64,000 bases of DNA from Rhodospirillaceae bacterium (GTDB lineage: Bacteria > Pseudomonadota > Alphaproteobacteria > Rhodospirillales > JABJKH01): assembly GCA_018660465.1 (NCBI GenBank), contig JABJKH010000056.1, positions 1-64,000 of the forward strand, in the 5' to 3' direction. Under the pieces are notes generated by a model, which was not told the origin of the DNA, did no database searches, and worked only from the letters and a program-made list of their open reading frames with translations. Below, one piece after another: positions 34,727 to 43,862 of the stretch. The position numbers and the translations under genes were made by a program. Position 1 is the first letter of the stretch. Each line of letters starts with the position of its first letter.

Positions 34727-35071
34727 ATGCCGCCTAAAAAGAACCCTCTGAAACTGAACAAGTTGCAGCTGAGAACCCTCGCCTTGGCACAAGTGCTGGC
34801 GCGTGACTCGGAGACAGGATTTAAGGACGAGGCCACCGGCAATGTGGCCCTCATGAGCCTGCCCCATGGCCATGGTAATCATGTCCATGTGGGTGGCTTC
34901 ACGGTGTCGTCCAAGGACGCCAGCGGCTTTTCCAACCCTGCGGTGTGGACGGTTTTGGAACGCAAAGGCCTGTCCCGTCCTGAAGGCCCAACCGGGATTT
35001 CCCTGACACCGGCGGCATTGGACTATGATACCGGGTTGGGGGATCGATTTTTAGCCCCCTCTGATCATTAA
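34727..35071 (+). CDS. Small hypothetical protein with His-rich motif
   Basis: The 114-residue protein has a basic N-terminus (PPKKNPLKLNKLQLRTLALAQ) and a central motif PHGHGNHVHVGGFTVSSKDA with four His, which might bind a metal. There are no membrane helices or cysteines. A GAGGAAC Shine-Dalgarno lies at the end of the SDR gene. The family is not recognised; it reads like a conserved alphaproteobacterial unknown. Its 3' end is 22 bp before the FNR box. Confidence 0.7.
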   Translation: MPPKKNPLKLNKLQLRTLALAQVLARDSETGFKDEATGNVALMSLPHGHGNHVHVGGFTVSSKDASGFSNPAVWTVLERKGLSRPEGPTGISLTPAALDYDTGLGDRFLAPSDH

Positions 35072-35093
35072 TTGCCCGCAAATTCTTTGCCAC

Positions 35094-35142
35094 TTGATCT
35101 GGGTCAAAGTAAAACCGTTCTAAATTTTATACCTTGCGGATG
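35094..35142 (+). promoter_or_regulatory. FNR/FixK-type box and promoter of the cco operon
   Basis: TTGATCTGGGTCAA (35094-35107) matches the TTGAT-N4-ATCAA anaerobox with one change. Its centre is about 41.5 bp before a likely start site near 35142, and TTATAC/TATACC around 35127-35133 can serve as the -10. This is the class II activator arrangement used by FnrN/FixK for cbb3 oxidase genes. The start site is predicted, not observed. Confidence 0.85.
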
Positions 35143-35171
35143 AATCGTTATCCGGGCATACGCCGGGTGCG

Positions 35172-35201
35172 AGGGCGAAAATGACTTCTCGCCCTTTTTT
35201 T
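35172..35201 (+). terminator. Terminator-like hairpin in the cco leader
   Basis: AGGGCGA and TCGCCCT form a 7-bp stem with a 10-nt loop, followed by a run of T to 35201. It lies between the FNR-type promoter and ccoN, about 30-60 nt into the predicted leader. It may be an attenuator, or it ends upstream transcription if another promoter drives ccoN. Confidence 0.75.
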
Positions 35202-35251
35202 GTTAGGGTACCTGACTAGGACATATAAATATAAGGCGGAGGCCACTTCAA

Positions 35252-36862
35252 ATGGCGAATTTCGTTGCGATGGGCTTATTGGGATTCGGTGGTTTTATTG
35301 GACTGTTGATGTCGTCCCGGGCTGTCGATAAGGCAATCTATGGCCACGGACTACTGCTGTTTGTGTTTTGTTTATTGGGCGTATTCTTCGTCGTCGCCAA
35401 GGGCAAACAGATGGCGGCAGAGGTAGCGGAAGGTGGCTATGATGATGCCATTGTCCGTGCCGGCGTTGTCGCCTCCGTCTTTTGGGGCGTTGTTGGCTTT
35501 GCGGTCGGCTTGGTTATCGCCCTGCAATTGGCCTTTCCGGTGCTTAATTTCGACTTCGCCTGGACCAACTTCGGACGCCTTCGCCCGCTGCATACCTCAG
35601 CTGTGATCTTCGCCTTTGGCGGTAATGTCCTGATCATGACGTCATTTCATGTTTTGCAGCGCACCTGCCGGGTCAGGGTCGCTGGCGGTTGGGCGCCTTG
35701 GTTCGTGTTCTGGGGCTATCAGTTGTTCATCGTTATGGCGGCGACCGGCTACGTCAGCGGTATTACCCAATCCAAGGAATATGCAGAACCCGAATGGTAT
35801 GTCGATTTATGGCTGACGATCGTCTGGGTGATTTATCTTCTGGTGTTCCTGGAAACCCTGCGCCGACGCAAAGAACCGCATATTTATGTCGCCAACTGGT
35901 TTTATCTGGCCTTCATTGCGACCGTTGCACTATTGCATCTGATTAATAACGCGGCGGTGCCGGTGTCTGTGTTCGGCTCAAAAAGCTACATCGTCTGGTC
36001 CGGTGTGCAGGATGCCCTGACCCAATGGTGGTACGGCCACAACGCGGTTGGATTCTTCCTGACGGCAGGGTTCTTAGGGATCATGTATTACTTCGTGCCG
36101 AAACAAGCGAACCGGCCGATCTATTCCTACAGATTATCGATCATCCATTTCTGGTCGTTGATCTTCCTTTATATCTGGGCCGGGCCTCATCACCTTTTAT
36201 ATACAGCCCTGCCGGATTGGGCGCAGACCCTGGGCATGACGTTTTCCATCATGCTGTGGATGCCGTCTTGGGGTGGCATGATCAATGGCCTGATGACGTT
36301 ATCAGGGGCGTGGGACAAGCTGCGAACTGATCCTGTACTCAAGATGATGATATTCTCTCTCGCGTTTTATGGCATGAGCACCTTCGAAGGACCGCTGATG
36401 GCCATCAAGTCGGTCAACGCGCTGAGCCATTATACGGATTGGACCATCGGTCATGTGCATTCAGGTGCGCTCGGCTGGGTTGGCTTTGTCAGCTTCGGCG
36501 CGATTTACTTCCTGGCCCCGGTTGTTTGGGGACGGGAACGTTTGTATTCAGTCCGCATGGTAAATTGGCATCTGTGGACCGGGACCTTTGGTATCGTTCT
36601 CTACATCACCGCGATGTGGGTGTCCGGCATTCTCCAAGGCCTGATGTGGCGGGCCTATGACACCCTTGGGTTCTTAGAATACTCGTTTGCTGAAACGGTG
36701 GAGGCGATGCATCCGTTCTATGTAATCCGAGCCATGGGCGGTGCTTTGTTCGTCCTTGGTGGCCTGATCATGGCTTACAACGTCTGGCGCACGGCAAAGG
36801 GGGATATTAGAGACGAGGCCCCCATCGGTGGCGTGGTGATCAGAGAAGGAGCAAGCGCATGA
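35252..36862 (+). CDS. ccoN: cbb3-type cytochrome c oxidase subunit I
   Basis: The 536-residue haem-copper oxidase core has about 14 membrane helices. Haem and CuB ligands are seen as [16 protein letters not shown] (low-spin haem His), [16 protein letters not shown] (CuB His with the helix VII Tyr in MYYFVP), [13 protein letters not shown] (CuB His pair), and [14 protein letters not shown] (haem ligands). It reduces O2 to water with high affinity and pumps protons. A GGCGGAGG Shine-Dalgarno lies upstream of the ATG. First gene of ccoNOQPGHIS, overlapping ccoO by four bases. Confidence 0.97.
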   Translation: MANFVAMGLLGFGGFIGLLMSSRAVDKAIYGHGLLLFVFCLLGVFFVVAKGKQMAAEVAEGGYDDAIVRAGVVASVFWGVVGFAVGLVIALQLAFPVLNFDFAWTNFGRLRPLHTSAVIFAFGGNVLIMTSFHVLQRTCRVRVAGGWAPWFVFWGYQLFIVMAATGYVSGITQSKEYAEPEWYVDLWLTIVWVIYLLVFLETLRRRKEPHIYVANWFYLAFIATVALLHLINNAAVPVSVFGSKSYIVWSGVQDALTQWWYGHNAVGFFLTAGFLGIMYYFVPKQANRPIYSYRLSIIHFWSLIFLYIWAGPHHLLYTALPDWAQTLGMTFSIMLWMPSWGGMINGLMTLSGAWDKLRTDPVLKMMIFSLAFYGMSTFEGPLMAIKSVNALSHYTDWTIGHVHSGALGWVGFVSFGAIYFLAPVVWGRERLYSVRMVNWHLWTGTFGIVLYITAMWVSGILQGLMWRAYDTLGFLEYSFAETVEAMHPFYVIRAMGGALFVLGGLIMAYNVWRTAKGDIRDEAPIGGVVIREGASA

Positions 36863-37578
36863 TCAAACATGAAAAGATCGAAAAAAACTCCTTCCTGATG
36901 CTGATCTTGATTTTGGTGGTGGTGTCGATCGGCGGCATTATCGAAATCGCACCGTTGTATTATCTGGAAAGCACTATCGAGAAGGTTAAGGGCATGCGGC
37001 CCTATACGCCGCTCGAACTGGCCGGGCGAAACATCTATATTCGCGATGGATGTTATAACTGCCACAGCCAAATGGTACGCCCGTTCAGGGACGAAATTGA
37101 ACGCTACGGCCATTATTCTCTGGCGGCGGAAAGCATGTACGATCACCCGTTCCAATGGGGGTCGAAACGCACCGGTCCTGATCTCGCGCGGGTCGGCGGT
37201 AAGTACTCCGACGAATGGCATGTGGCGCATATGCTTAAACCACAAAGCGTCGTGCCGGAATCTGTCATGCCGGGGTATCGCTATATGTTTGAAACACCGT
37301 TGTCGGTTCATGACATTGCCGAGCACTTACGGGTCAACAAGATTGTGGGCGTGCCCTATACCGACGACATGATTGCCAATGCGGTGGCTGACCTTAAGGC
37401 CCAAGCGACACCAGACGGCGGTGATGAATTGTTGAAGCGCTATCCGAAGGCCAATGTTCGTGACTTCGACGGCAAGCCGGGTGAGCTGACCGAAATGGAT
37501 GCGATAATCGCCTACTTGCAGGTGTTGGGATCGATGGTCGATTTCAGCGTCTACAAGGCAGAAGAAAATCTGCGATAG
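36859..37578 (+). CDS. ccoO: cbb3 oxidase monohaem cytochrome c subunit
   Basis: The 239-residue membrane-anchored cytochrome has one N-terminal helix (about 12-30) and a single haem site C65-YN-C68-H69. The axial Met lies in [12 protein letters not shown]. Family blocks include [16 protein letters not shown] and [22 protein letters not shown]. It relays electrons from CcoP to CcoN on the periplasmic side. Its start overlaps the ccoN stop (ATGA), indicating translational coupling. Confidence 0.97.
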   Translation: MIKHEKIEKNSFLMLILILVVVSIGGIIEIAPLYYLESTIEKVKGMRPYTPLELAGRNIYIRDGCYNCHSQMVRPFRDEIERYGHYSLAAESMYDHPFQWGSKRTGPDLARVGGKYSDEWHVAHMLKPQSVVPESVMPGYRYMFETPLSVHDIAEHLRVNKIVGVPYTDDMIANAVADLKAQATPDGGDELLKRYPKANVRDFDGKPGELTEMDAIIAYLQVLGSMVDFSVYKAEENLR

Positions 37579-37590
37579 GGAGGATGGATC

Positions 37591-37740
37591 ATGACATTTG
37601 AAAACGTATCCGTCTTTTCCCAGACTTGGGGATTGATCTATCTTGTTGTGTTGTTCTTGGGGGTTCTCGTTTACGCCCTCAGACCCGGCGCACAGAAGAA
37701 ATTCGACGACGCTGCTTCTATCCCGTTTAAGGAGAATTGA
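37591..37740 (+). CDS. ccoQ: cbb3 oxidase small subunit CcoQ/FixQ
   Basis: This 49-residue gene is short and easily missed. The translation begins MTFENVSVFSQTWGLIYL, has a single hydrophobic helix (about 14-32), then YALRPGAQKKFDDAASIPF, the classic CcoQ C-terminal motif. GGGAGGAT precedes the ATG. CcoQ stabilises the assembled oxidase. It lies between ccoO and ccoP, with three bases between its stop and the ccoP start. Confidence 0.95.
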   Translation: MTFENVSVFSQTWGLIYLVVLFLGVLVYALRPGAQKKFDDAASIPFKEN

Positions 37741-37743
37741 TCC

Positions 37744-38628
37744 ATGCCCGATCACAACAACCAACAGAAAGAAATAGATGAATTTTCGGGCACGGAAACC
37801 ACCGGCCATGAATGGGACGGTATCCGGGAATTGGATAATCCACCGCCGCGATGGTGGATGCTGACATTATACGCCTGCATCATTTGGGCGATTGGGTATT
37901 GGATTTTAATGCCTGCCTGGCCGCTGATTTCAAGTCACACCACGGGCGTGCTGGGATACACCGAACGGGGCCGGGTTGTTGAAGACATCAAGCAAGCCAA
38001 GGCGGCTCAGTCGAAGTATTTGGTGAAGTTGGAAAAAGCGAGCCTGGAACAAATTCGTACCGATCCTGAATTGCGTGAATTCGCGATGGCGGGAGGGCGG
38101 TCTGCCTATAACGTCAACTGTTCCCAGTGCCACGGTTCTGGTGCATCAGGCTCACCGGGCTTTCCCAACCTGAACGACGACGATTGGATTTGGGGTGGCA
38201 CGTTGAAGAACATCAGCTACACCATCACCCATGGTGCCAGGAACAATTCTGACGACGATGCGCGTACTTCCGATATGCCGAAGTTCTTAACCGACGAAGT
38301 CTTGAAACCGGCCCAGATCGACGACGTTGCAGAATATGTTTTGTCGCTGAGCGGGAAGTCTTCTGACAAAGATTCTGCCACACGCGGCAAGGCGGTGTTC
38401 AAGGAAAACTGCGTTGATTGTCATGGTGCCAAAGGCCAAGGCAACCAGGAACTCGGTGCGCCGAAGCTCAACGATGCGATTTGGTTATTCGGTGGAACGA
38501 AGGACGCCATCGTCGAAACTATATCCTATAGCCGCGGTGGCGTGATGCCGGCGTGGGGGCAGATTCTCGACAAAAACATAGTTAAGCAACTGACCGTCTA
38601 CGTTCACTCATTAGGCGGCGGGAAGTAG
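37744..38628 (+). CDS. ccoP: cbb3 oxidase dihaem cytochrome c subunit
   Basis: The 294-residue protein has an N-terminal membrane helix (about 38-60) and two class I cytochrome domains, with haem sites C126-SQ-C129-H130 and C223-VD-C226-H227. GHEWDGIRELDNPPPRWW is the diagnostic CcoP N-terminus. It accepts electrons from soluble or membrane cytochromes c. Its Shine-Dalgarno AAGGAG lies in the end of ccoQ. The stop is directly followed by the ccoG start. Confidence 0.97.
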   Translation: MPDHNNQQKEIDEFSGTETTGHEWDGIRELDNPPPRWWMLTLYACIIWAIGYWILMPAWPLISSHTTGVLGYTERGRVVEDIKQAKAAQSKYLVKLEKASLEQIRTDPELREFAMAGGRSAYNVNCSQCHGSGASGSPGFPNLNDDDWIWGGTLKNISYTITHGARNNSDDDARTSDMPKFLTDEVLKPAQIDDVAEYVLSLSGKSSDKDSATRGKAVFKENCVDCHGAKGQGNQELGAPKLNDAIWLFGGTKDAIVETISYSRGGVMPAWGQILDKNIVKQLTVYVHSLGGGK

Positions 38629-40125
38629 ATGCCGGCAGGGGTCGTAAATGACCGGGCCATAGATGAGGAAGTCGAAACTCTCGACGTCCAAGCCGTCAAC
38701 AAGAAAGAGAACCGACCGTTTACCGCCAAGCGGGTAAAGGTTCATCCTAAACGGGTCTACGGCAGTTTCCGCGCGTTCAAGTGGGGGATGATGATCTTCA
38801 CCCTTGGCATTTATTATTTAACGCCGTGGCTGCGCTGGGACAGGGGCGCGGGAGCACCAGACCAAGCGGTGTTGATCGACATTCCTGGGCGTCGGTTTTA
38901 TTTCTTCTTCATCGAAATTTGGCCGCAGGAAGTTTATTACATCACAGGTTTATTGGTGATGGCGGCGGTGGGTTTGTTCTTCACCACCAGCCTCGCGGGC
39001 CGGGCGTGGTGCGGCTATTCCTGCCCGCAGACCGTCTGGACAGATTTGTTCTTAGTCGTCGAGCGGTTCGTCGAAGGCGACCGAAATGCCAGATTAAAAC
39101 TCGACAAGGCGCCAACATCGGCCAGCAAAATATTCAAACGGCTGAGCAAGTTCACCCTGTGGTTGTTGATCGCGATTGGAACAGGGGGTGCGTGGGTATT
39201 TTACTTTGCCGATGCGCCGACGTTGGCCGCGCAATTTGTCGACTTTAGCGCGCCATCGACGGCCTACATCACCATTGGCATCTTAGCCTCGACCACGTTC
39301 CTGCTTGGTGGATTTGCCCGCGAACAGGTCTGTACCTACATGTGCCCTTGGCCGCGCATTATGTCGGCGATGATGGATGAAGAATCCCTGGTCGTGACCT
39401 ATCGTGATTATCGTGGCGAGCCACGTGGAGCACATAAAAAAGGCGAGGCCTGGGGCGGCACCAGCCATTGTGTAAATTGTAACCAATGTGTCGCGGCGTG
39501 TCCCCAAGGCATAGATATCCGCGATGGCCAGCAATTGGAATGTATCACCTGCGCGTTGTGTATTGATGCTTGCGACGGGGTGATGGCGAAGCTTGATCTT
39601 CCCAAGGGATTGATCGCGTATGATTCTTATTCCGCACACCATCACCGCGCCCAGGGGGAATCTGCCAAGCTGCGTCCCATTCGACCGCGCACGATTATTT
39701 ATTTTACCGCGTGGGCCTTAGTTGGGCTTTTGATGCTGTTCGTGTTGATGAGCCGATCAGACCTGGATATTAACGTTCTCCGGGACCGTAATCCAATTTT
39801 TGTGACCTTGTCGGATGGTTCCATTCGCAACGGCTATACTTTTAAAATTCTCAACAAGGCGAACATCGAACGCGGCTTTATCATGACCGTCTCTGGGATC
39901 GCCGGGGCGCAGTTGCAGCAAGTTGGTGGCGTGGCAGGTGCGACCGGTGAAAGTGAACTGAGCTTCACGGTAGAGCCCGATAAGGTCCGGAGCTTCCGCG
40001 TTTTTGTCAGCGTCGGAAAAGGCGGCCTAAGTTCCGACTCAACCGATATCAAATTTTCCCTTTTGGATACGGAAAAAGGGACCGAAGTTTATTATGACAG
40101 CGTGTTTAGAGGGCCGGCGAAATGA
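38629..40125 (+). CDS. ccoG: Cytochrome oxidase accessory protein CcoG (FixG), polyferredoxin
   Basis: The 498-residue protein has about five membrane helices, CGYSCPQ and CTYMCPWPR segments between helices, and two 4Fe-4S motifs, CVNCNQCVAACPQG and CITCALCIDACDG. A C-terminal FixG Ig-like domain begins near residue 380. CcoG is thought to reduce Cu(II) to Cu(I) for CcoN metallation. It begins immediately after ccoP and overlaps ccoH by four bases. Confidence 0.96.
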   Translation: MPAGVVNDRAIDEEVETLDVQAVNKKENRPFTAKRVKVHPKRVYGSFRAFKWGMMIFTLGIYYLTPWLRWDRGAGAPDQAVLIDIPGRRFYFFFIEIWPQEVYYITGLLVMAAVGLFFTTSLAGRAWCGYSCPQTVWTDLFLVVERFVEGDRNARLKLDKAPTSASKIFKRLSKFTLWLLIAIGTGGAWVFYFADAPTLAAQFVDFSAPSTAYITIGILASTTFLLGGFAREQVCTYMCPWPRIMSAMMDEESLVVTYRDYRGEPRGAHKKGEAWGGTSHCVNCNQCVAACPQGIDIRDGQQLECITCALCIDACDGVMAKLDLPKGLIAYDSYSAHHHRAQGESAKLRPIRPRTIIYFTAWALVGLLMLFVLMSRSDLDINVLRDRNPIFVTLSDGSIRNGYTFKILNKANIERGFIMTVSGIAGAQLQQVGGVAGATGESELSFTVEPDKVRSFRVFVSVGKGGLSSDSTDIKFSLLDTEKGTEVYYDSVFRGPAK

Positions 40126-40610
40126 GTGGCGTTTGGACCGGACGCCGGGTGCTTTTTTGTATGCTGGGTTTCTTCGGCGTCATCTTCGTGGTCAACGGCA
40201 TCTTTGTTTATATGGCGACGACGACTTGGACTGGGCTCAGCACTGAGAACGCCTACAAAAAAGGAATTCGCTATAATGACACCCTGGACGCCGCGCGGGC
40301 GCAGGACCAGTTAGGCTGGCAAAGTAAGGTCGCGGTTGGAAAAGGTTCTGACAATCTGATCGCCCAGTTTAAAGCGAAAGATGGCGCGCCGGTGACGGGG
40401 TTAAAAATTATCGGTACGGCAGTTCGCCCAACCCACGAAGGCTATGATAAGAAACTTATATTTGTCGAAACTCAGTCGGGGACATACGTCGCGAATGGGC
40501 GACTGCCGCTAAAAGGCAATTGGCGGATTGAGTTGGTGGCGACGTCTTCCGATGGAAAATCCTTTCGTGTGAACCATACTCTCTTGGTGAAGCCCAGGGA
40601 TAAATCATGA
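40122..40610 (+). CDS. ccoH: cbb3 oxidase assembly protein CcoH (FixH)
   Basis: The 162-residue protein has one N-terminal membrane helix (about 8-32) and a periplasmic FixH domain. NAYKKGIRYNDTLDAARAQD is the recognisable block after the helix, followed by an Ig-like beta region with RLPLKGNWRIELVA. It is needed for stable oxidase assembly together with CcoI. ATGA overlaps at both ends (ccoG and ccoI) show tight coupling. Confidence 0.94.
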   Translation: MSGVWTGRRVLFCMLGFFGVIFVVNGIFVYMATTTWTGLSTENAYKKGIRYNDTLDAARAQDQLGWQSKVAVGKGSDNLIAQFKAKDGAPVTGLKIIGTAVRPTHEGYDKKLIFVETQSGTYVANGRLPLKGNWRIELVATSSDGKSFRVNHTLLVKPRDKS

Positions 40611-42784
40611 ATGAGTTGGCGCGGAACTTTTCTGCATTTGTCGAAACAGGCGACAACCAAACAGAACGCATAAATCTAATGGTCGAGAACGTTAGCTGCG
40701 CCGGGTGCATCGGTAAAATTGAACGCACCTTAACGGCCCAGCCGGGTGTTGTTTCCGCACGGGTCAATATGAGCACCCGCCGCTTGGCGGTTCAATGGCG
40801 GACTGGGGAGGCGGAACCAGGAGCACTGATCGATACGGTTGAAGACTTGGGTTATCCCGTTGCCCCGTTCATTGCTGAGTCCGTTGCGCCGCTCTCTGCG
40901 GTTCGGGACAAGGAACTTTTAAAGGCCTTGGCGGTAGCTGGGTTCGCGGCGGCGAATGTGATGCTGCTATCGGTCGCCATTTGGGCCGGACACTCCCAAG
41001 GCCCAAACGAGGGTATGGGCGATGCAACGCGGACGTTGTTTCATTGGATTTCGGCCTTGATCGCCCTGCCTGCCATTGCCTATGCCGGGCGGCCTTTCTT
41101 CCGCTCGGCGGTAACAGCATTAAGGGCCCGCGCCTTGAACATGGACGTGCCGATTTCCTTGGCCGTCGTTTTGTCGGCGGGGATGAGCCTGCAACAAACA
41201 ATGGTCGGCGGCACTCATGCCTATTTCGATGCGTCGATCACGTTGCTGTTTTTTCTGTTGGTCGGGCGTTATTTGGACAGTCGTGCACGCGCCAAAGCAC
41301 GATCAACGGCGGAACATCTCTTGGCGCTCTCCGCTGTTAGCGCGACGGTCATTGATGCCGACGGTACGCTAATCGGATTGCCGGTCAATCAAGTACAGCC
41401 AGGGATGATCATCCTCGTCGCGGCAGGAGCCCGGGTGCCGTTGGATGGAGATGTCACGGATGGCTTATCGGAGGTCGATGCGAGTTTGGTCACCGGGGAG
41501 ACCTTGCCAAAATCGATTGTGCCGGGATCAAAAGTTTTCGCCGGCACCTTAAACGTCGGTGCGCCCTTCCGGTTCAAAGTCACTGCGGCCGGCGACAATA
41601 CGTTACTAGCAGAAATCGTGCGCTTGATGGAAGCGGCGGAGCAGGGCCGGGCCAAGTACGTACGCCTCGCTGATCGCTTTGCCCGTGCTTATGCGCCGGT
41701 GGTTCACATTCTGGCGCTGGCCACGTTCTTGGGATGGTTGGTTGTGGCGGGAGAGGGATGGCAGCCGTCGTTGATGGTGGCGATTTCGGTTTTGATTATC
41801 ACCTGCCCGTGTGCGTTGGGCTTGGCCGTGCCGGTGGTGCAAGTCGTCGCCGGCGGATTACTGCTTCGCAAGGGTGTGCTGTTGAAAGCTGCCGATGGCC
41901 TGGAGCGATTGGCGCAAGTCGACACGGTGGTGTTTGATAAAACGGGGACCCTGACCAGAGGACGCCCTGAATTGGTTTCTGACGGTGAATGGACTGAGCA
42001 AGATTTAGAGATTGCATCAGCCTTGGCCCAGCACAGCAGCCATCCTCTCTCAAAGGCGATTGCTGAAACTGCTTCCAGTACCGAGGCATCAGATGTTGAA
42101 GAGGTTCCAGGTCAAGGCTTGCGAGGCATTGTAAACGGAAAAGAAATTCGCTTGGGTCGATGGGATTGGTGCGGCGTTGAGGCGTCACAGTCTGGTGAAA
42201 TGGAATTGTGGCTGAAGGTGGGGGGGCGTTCTCCCATCCGCTTTACATTCTCTGATCAACTGCGGGCCGATGCTGTGCGCACGATTTCAGCACTACAAAG
42301 CCGAGGCTTGGATGTTCGAATTCTATCCGGCGACCGCGCATCCGTCGTTGGTCCCTTGGCGGAGCAGCTCGGTGTCAAAGATTGGAAGGCAGAGTGCCTT
42401 CCCGCTGAAAAAGTCACTGAGCTTGAAGCGTTGAAATCACAAGGCCATCGCGTCGTCATGGTCGGTGATGGCTTGAACGATGCGCCTGCGTTGTCGGCAG
42501 GGTTTGTCTCGATCTCCCCTGCTAGCGCTGCTGACGTCAGCCAGACTGCGGCAGACTTTATTTTTCAGGGCGAAGGGCTGGGGCCTGTTGTAACGGTGCT
42601 GAGAACAGCGAAGGCAGCTAACCGCTTGGTCATACAGAACTTTGGCTTAGCGCTGGCGTATAATGCGGTGGCCGTGCCGTTGGCTGTGGCCGGGTTGGTG
42701 ACGCCCTTGATTGCGGCGGTGGCGATGTCGGCGTCGTCCGTGACCGTGACCCTAAACGCGCTCCGCTTGCGCCTGATGGCGTAG
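40607..42784 (+). CDS. ccoI: Copper-translocating P1B-type ATPase for cbb3 oxidase
   Basis: The 725-residue ATPase has an N-terminal heavy-metal domain with CAGC, eight membrane helices, the ion-binding motif CPC (400-402, CPCALGLAVPVVQ), the phosphorylation site Asp444 in DKTGTLTRG, HP motif SSHPLSKAI and hinge GDGLNDAPAL. CcoI (FixI) belongs to the CtpA-like exporters that supply copper for the oxidase active site. It is the seventh gene of the operon, and its stop lies eight bases before the ccoS ATG. Confidence 0.96.
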   Translation: MNELARNFSAFVETGDNQTERINLMVENVSCAGCIGKIERTLTAQPGVVSARVNMSTRRLAVQWRTGEAEPGALIDTVEDLGYPVAPFIAESVAPLSAVRDKELLKALAVAGFAAANVMLLSVAIWAGHSQGPNEGMGDATRTLFHWISALIALPAIAYAGRPFFRSAVTALRARALNMDVPISLAVVLSAGMSLQQTMVGGTHAYFDASITLLFFLLVGRYLDSRARAKARSTAEHLLALSAVSATVIDADGTLIGLPVNQVQPGMIILVAAGARVPLDGDVTDGLSEVDASLVTGETLPKSIVPGSKVFAGTLNVGAPFRFKVTAAGDNTLLAEIVRLMEAAEQGRAKYVRLADRFARAYAPVVHILALATFLGWLVVAGEGWQPSLMVAISVLIITCPCALGLAVPVVQVVAGGLLLRKGVLLKAADGLERLAQVDTVVFDKTGTLTRGRPELVSDGEWTEQDLEIASALAQHSSHPLSKAIAETASSTEASDVEEVPGQGLRGIVNGKEIRLGRWDWCGVEASQSGEMELWLKVGGRSPIRFTFSDQLRADAVRTISALQSRGLDVRILSGDRASVVGPLAEQLGVKDWKAECLPAEKVTELEALKSQGHRVVMVGDGLNDAPALSAGFVSISPASAADVSQTAADFIFQGEGLGPVVTVLRTAKAANRLVIQNFGLALAYNAVAVPLAVAGLVTPLIAAVAMSASSVTVTLNALRLRLMA

Positions 42785-42792
42785 GGGGAGCT

Positions 42793-42936
42793 ATGGACGT
42801 CCTCGTATATTTAATTCCGGCAGCCTTGTTTCTAGGCGGGGTCGGGCTGTGTGCATTCCTATGGGCGCTCCGCACAGGCCAGTTCGAAGACCTCGACGGT
42901 GCCGCCCATAGAATTTTGGATGATGAGGAGGAGTAG
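42793..42936 (+). CDS. ccoS: cbb3 oxidase maturation protein CcoS (FixS)
   Basis: This 47-residue gene starts at ATG 42793, ten bases after a GGGGGAG Shine-Dalgarno overlapping the ccoI stop. It has one hydrophobic helix and then the diagnostic block FLWALRTGQFEDLDGAAHRI. CcoS is required for cofactor insertion into the oxidase. It closes the operon; an inverted-repeat element begins 17 bp after its stop. Confidence 0.95.
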   Translation: MDVLVYLIPAALFLGGVGLCAFLWALRTGQFEDLDGAAHRILDDEEE

Positions 42937-42952
42937 GGGGAGTTCTACTCGA

Positions 42953-43058
42953 CGTCCTTCGAGACGCGCTTTCAGCGCTCCTCAGGATGAGGTTTGTTTT
43001 TAAAATTTAATTAAAGAACCTCATCCTGAGGAGCCGCATTAGCGGCGTCTCGAAGGAT
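42953..43058. repeat. Dispersed inverted-repeat element, copy 3
   Basis: The left arm is CGTCCTTCGAGACGCG with GCGCTTTCAGCGC and CTCCTCAGGATGAGG. The right half is CCTCATCCTGAGGAG with GCCGCATTAGCGGC and CGTCTCGAAGGA. It sits exactly between the convergent ccoS and selenoprotein-candidate genes and could terminate both. Confidence 0.9.
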
Positions 43059-43070
43059 CCCGACTAAGGC

Positions 43071-43748
43071 TCATTCATCAGGATTAGGTTCTGGAAATTC
43101 TTCGGGCCAGTTTTCCAACACATGCTCTAAATAACCTTTGAGCTTGTTCGTATCCAAGCGACCGGACTTTTTGATCTTGTCCACTTCCTCGATCGGCTCA
43201 AGGGGGATTTGCAGAGAGTCCATGAAGCGGTTGCGGAAATTGAACAGGCCGGTGATCATCGTAAGTTCAACAATTTCTTGTTCGTTGAAGACACCGCGTA
43301 CATGTTCAAAAATATCATCTCGCGACCGCGCGGTGTTCTTCGTCACGTGCTCCGCCCACATCACGGCTGCTTTTTCCCGATCATTCAAAAGCGGGGAGTC
43401 CATGTACGTATCGCTGCCGATGACTTCGACCTGTTCGTCGGTAATGCCTGCCGCTTGACCAAGCGACGTGTTATGAGCCAGTCAATAACTGCACCCATTG
43501 GTTTGGCTGGTCTTGATGATCGCCATTTCTTTGAGTTTAGATGTCAGGCAACTACCGCCGCCTTCGCGCTGCATCACCCCGGTGAAGGGGGTTAGCATCA
43601 TTTGCATGAAGGGTGCATGGGCGGCGACCCGGTGTGAATTGGGAACTCGCCCCAGCATTTTGGTGGCGGCGCTGAAGCATAGCTTGGTCAGGGTGTCGTC
43701 TGAGTCCAAGTCTACCATGGAGATGCGACCAGTGTCAGAGGCAGTCAT
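43071..43748 (-). CDS. Carboxymuconolactone decarboxylase/AhpD-like protein, candidate selenoprotein with in-frame TGA
   Basis: One 226-codon frame is interrupted only by TGA at 43482-43484 (codon 89). Both sides are in the same frame and read as one CMD/AhpD-type protein: LKEMAIIKTSQTNGCSY, then the TGA, then LAHNTSLGQAAGITDEQ. The family motif at this point is CxxC, so the TGA stands where the second Cys belongs, giving Cys86-Ser-Tyr-Sec89. A 7-bp hairpin with a GGUC loop follows 15-32 nt after the TGA, as in bacterial SECIS elements. The start has GAAGGA upstream. Sec-containing AhpD-like proteins are known from marine data. The likely role is thiol/selenol redox, for example peroxide or organic-radical handling. 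A Cys-to-stop mutation is the alternative. Sec insertion would need SelA/B/C, which are not in the window; a SelD fusion is at 51798. Confidence 0.78.
43450..43467 (-). promoter_or_regulatory. Candidate bacterial SECIS hairpin
   Basis: In the mRNA sense, GUCGCUU pairs with AAGCGGC (seven pairs, one U-G) around the tetraloop GGUC. The loop begins 22 nt after the UGA. Bacterial SECIS elements need a stem-loop shortly after UGA with G and U in the apical loop; E. coli fdhF also displays GGUC in its loop, about three nucleotides nearer. A bulged U like that of fdhF is not evident, as the U at this level is in a U-G pair. Confidence 0.65.
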
Positions 43749-43862
43749 AGTGCGTTCCTTCTAAAATTTAGGTCTTTATTTTGTACGACCAAAAAAATTA
43801 TTCTGTTTGGCGATTCGATGTGTGTCAAGATAACCTGCATGAATAACAGAGAGGAAATTACC

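Noticed and set aside
43071-43484. Reading the CMD gene as two separate genes or a simple pseudogene
   Set aside because: Both parts are in one frame with one TGA at the CxxC position, followed by a SECIS-like hairpin. A lone nonsense mutation remains possible but is the weaker reading.
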